In this document: in pieces, positions 5,801 to 6,999 of the stretch
Layout: each line of letters begins with the position of its first letter
Numbering within the stretch: the first letter of the stretch is position 1
Assembly (NCBI GenBank): GCA_028711795.1
Contig: JAQTRN010000053.1
Location: forward strand, 1 to 6,999
Source: Dehalococcoidales bacterium
Lineage (GTDB): Bacteria; Chloroflexota; Dehalococcoidia; Dehalococcoidales; JAQTRN01
Length of the DNA: 6,999 nucleotides
Reading direction: 5' to 3'
Made by a program: the position numbers and the translations under genes
Notes under the pieces: model-generated
The model's database searches: none
The model's input: the letters and a program-made list of their open reading frames with translations, nothing else
Told to the model about the DNA's origin: nothing

Positions 5801-6994
5801 TTCAACAATGGCTTTCCCTTTGGTCGTTGTCACCGTCTTTTCAACCTTACCGACCTCTTTGAATTCCTGTCCCATGTAGGTCACCTGGAGCTTTACTTTA
5901 GCCTCCTGTGGTTTATTATCCGGGCTTTCGGTAATGAGGAGGATACCGAAGGGCAGTCCGGGTTTGAAGACCGAACCCTCGGGGATTATCTGGATGTTGA
6001 GTGGGGACTGGGCAACGGTCAGCAGTTGACTGGTCTTTTCTACGTAGCCGGTAGACTTCTCGGTGACCGTGATATCGAGCATGACATTCCCCATACCTCC
6101 AGCGGCCGGGACTCCGGCCACGTAACCGACTGCCGGCAGGCTAAAGTCGGCTGTCTCATTGATTGCTTTGGTGAAAGTGGCGTATTCCTGCCATTCCCCT
6201 ACGTAGCGTGAGGCCTTAATTTCCAGTTCACCGTTCACCGGCTTACCAAAGCTGTACTCGGCGAAGACTTTGCCAGTGATGGATTCATTGACCAGGAACC
6301 AGTCTTTAGTGAACTCGACTTTGATCTCATATTTGGGTAATACATAGCGCTCTACCCGGATATCCAGCTGGGTCTTGGTCCGGGGTGTTATGGCCGTGAT
6401 CTTCCAGGTCCCCAGGTTGGGTTCTTCCGATACGGGCAGTTCCAGGCTGGCCATACCGTATTCGTCAGTGTTGGTTTCACTGCGGAAAATCTTGATTCCT
6501 TTGGCGTCAAGAATTTCGACGGTGACCGGCTCACTCAGTGGTTTAAGCTCAGCATTCAGCGCGACCACCCGTATATGGACTGTCTGGCCGGGCTTATAAA
6601 TCGGCTTGTCCGTTTCGAGAAACACGAGGAAGCTCCTCTCCACCTGCACCGTGGCTTTATCTTCGAATCCGGCGCCTTTAATCCGGATCTCATATTTCCC
6701 CTCTTCGATTTCGGGGATATCCAGGTCGATGGTGCCTTTGCCATCGATGGTCTCTTTAACCCGGGTAATTTCCTTCCCCTCTTTTAACAGGGTAACCTCG
6801 ACATTCCCGGATATCAGGCTATCCCCCTTGAGAAGAGTTAGCGACAGCGCTTCGGTCCCGCCGCTGTGCAGGACCTTGGGCACTATCGCCAGGTAGTTCT
6901 CGACTGCCTCTTCCGGGCGGCAGGCCGGCAGGACGGAAATAGCCAGGGTACTCAATAAAACCAGAATCATGATTGCGTACCGTTTGAATTTCAT
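2849..6994 (-). CDS. Alpha-2-macroglobulin family lipoprotein with CGEQ thioester, animal-like architecture
   Basis: This 1381-residue exported protein probably traps proteases or covalently tags targets at the cell surface. Residues 1-25 form a signal peptide with a lipobox-like V-L-P-A-C25. Next come macroglobulin domains (MG1 about 33-120; MG2 with 'TDKPIYKPGQ' at 128-137; further MG domains, including 'AAVDKSVF'). A Gly/Met-rich bait-like stretch follows (about 645-667), then 'FFPETWLW' (from 686) and 'QPFF..DLPYS..RGEEF'. The thioester domain holds C902-G-E-Q905 and 'HQEMIGG' from H1016, and 'YGGYGSTQ' comes later. The C-terminal domain (about 1251-1381) resembles the receptor-binding domain. 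These motifs recall human A2M and C3 more than the longer E. coli YfhM. The ATG is 5 nt from the window's right edge, so the SD and promoter are not visible. No penicillin-binding partner gene is seen here. Family is certain; target and function are inferred. Confidence 0.96.
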   Translation of the reverse strand: MKFKRYAIMILVLLSTLAISVLPACRPEEAVENYLAIVPKVLHSGGTEALSLTLLKGDSLISGNVEVTLLKEGKEITRVKETIDGKGTIDLDIPEIEEGKYEIRIKGAGFEDKATVQVERSFLVFLETDKPIYKPGQTVHIRVVALNAELKPLSEPVTVEILDAKGIKIFRSETNTDEYGMASLELPVSEEPNLGTWKITAITPRTKTQLDIRVERYVLPKYEIKVEFTKDWFLVNESITGKVFAEYSFGKPVNGELEIKASRYVGEWQEYATFTKAINETADFSLPAVGYVAGVPAAGGMGNVMLDITVTEKSTGYVEKTSQLLTVAQSPLNIQIIPEGSVFKPGLPFGILLITESPDNKPQEAKVKLQVTYMGQEFKEVGKVEKTVTTTKGKAIVEINPPEEAIAMIIDATADNAQASRVVEASYSPSGNFIHVEPLNEGVIELGQDTRFRVHSTSEAVNFYYEIVSRGKVVFSDFTEGREISFECTPLMAPSSRLLVYQILPNSEVAADYIPFEVTAEYPQSVTAEFSEDEARPGDEIKIDIKTEGKAKVGLAAVDKSVFILAENRLNLQQVFDELERLYMEPLAEIHEVSIYPAVTTKGAKEVFADAGVVVLSSNEVPEGKDYKWEQEFGFWDKIMQFVNGGIGMGREDAGMGGAMPPMAAGGAKSETQSSGLAEVERIRQFFPETWLWEEVTTGNDGRASLQVTVPHSVTTWVLHTVAISPEAGLGMADDELVAFQPFFLTIDLPYSAIRGEEFPVKVAIYNYLGERQSVLVQIEEADWFGLRSQSEQTVEINANDIGGAEFTISPKALGINELKITARSPKAADAVIKTIIIEPEGIAREVVDNLVLTEGNPKTIGTEIPAFAIAGSGRAYLTLTASYLTQTIDGLEQLIQMPFGCGEQNMLLFAPDVYITKYLQQSGQLKPEIMAKAEKLMITGYQRELTYRRGEGSFSAFGESDAEGSLWLTAFVLKSFSQAEGLIYIDEAILSDAVTWITGHQNRDGSFDAVGFVHHQEMIGGVQGKDALTAYTAIALMEAGEKDSSARAIDYLESQLAGMDDPYTVAITAYALELAKSDKANDAYQALMKLAKEDEEGLHWGKGEDVSPQPLKGPRPLPMDYNRSADIENTAYATLALVKHGDSLNASRAAKWLVLRRNAYGGYGSTQDTVVTLQALTELSSGARADVDLTINVKTEGIDREVKITQKNFDILHATEVPINNDITINTSGRGQAIAQVVKRFNLPQAEPGEDILKINVRYDTTEVEVNDLVKVTAEVTFNPPIPMEAGMVVLDVSVPTGFAPVTESIAAVANKDARIKRYEIAGRKVIFYTENMQPGERIAFTFSVKALYPVKAKGVSSQVYSYYKPEIRGETLSRDVTVS
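6920..6994 (-). other. Lipoprotein signal peptide of the alpha-2-macroglobulin
   Basis: Lys2, Lys4 and Arg5 precede a hydrophobic core (residues 6-22) and then L22-P23-A24-C25. Leu at -3 and Ala at -1 fit signal peptidase II; Pro at -2 is less usual. C25 would be lipidated, anchoring the protein outside the membrane. Confidence 0.7.
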
Positions 6995-6999
6995 AGGTC

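Overview
The window reads as bacterial chromosome with ordinary gene density and moderately high GC. The gene content (a LarA/DUF2088-like tail, a YegS-type lipid kinase, a Crp/Fnr regulator, a small ferredoxin, a C-x2-C zinc-ribbon protein and a secreted alpha-2-macroglobulin) would fit an anaerobic Chloroflexota such as Dehalococcoidia. That placement is inferred from protein style and not proven. No rRNA, tRNA, mobile element or CRISPR was seen.

Layout. Positions 3-290 (+) hold the C-terminal end of a gene that enters from the left edge. It converges, with only 8 nt between the stop codons, on a diacylglycerol-kinase-family lipid kinase (299-1207, -). The kinase's true start appears to be an unusual CTG behind a good Shine-Dalgarno. 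A 270-bp divergent intergenic region then carries candidate promoters for the kinase and for a Crp/Fnr-family regulator (1478-2149, +). Two small genes follow on the same strand: a 2[4Fe-4S] ferredoxin (2212-2430) and a 66-residue zinc-ribbon protein (2566-2766). A strong two-way hairpin terminator (2792-2830) separates these from a 1381-residue alpha-2-macroglobulin lipoprotein (2849-6994, -), which fills the rest of the window.

How the genes work together. The most interesting local circuit is Crp/Fnr regulator, ferredoxin and zinc ribbon. Each small gene is preceded by a near-identical 18-bp element (17/18 bases shared) with the CRP-type layout TGAGA-N6-TCACA. Each element is centred about 41.5-42.5 bp before the predicted transcription start, and each promoter has a recognisable -10 but no -35. 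That is the geometry of class II activator-dependent promoters. The regulator's recognition helix carries the Arg-Glu...Arg set that E. coli CRP uses to read TGTGA/TCACA, so the regulator plausibly controls both neighbours. Its signal is unknown: it lacks the Fnr iron-sulfur cysteines and the usual cAMP-phosphate arginine.

The alpha-2-macroglobulin has a lipobox, macroglobulin domains, a short Gly/Met-rich bait-like segment, the CGEQ thioester motif and a C-terminal receptor-binding-type domain. Segment by segment it resembles animal A2M/complement proteins, and it has a complement C3-type HQEMIGG segment 114 residues after the thioester cysteine.
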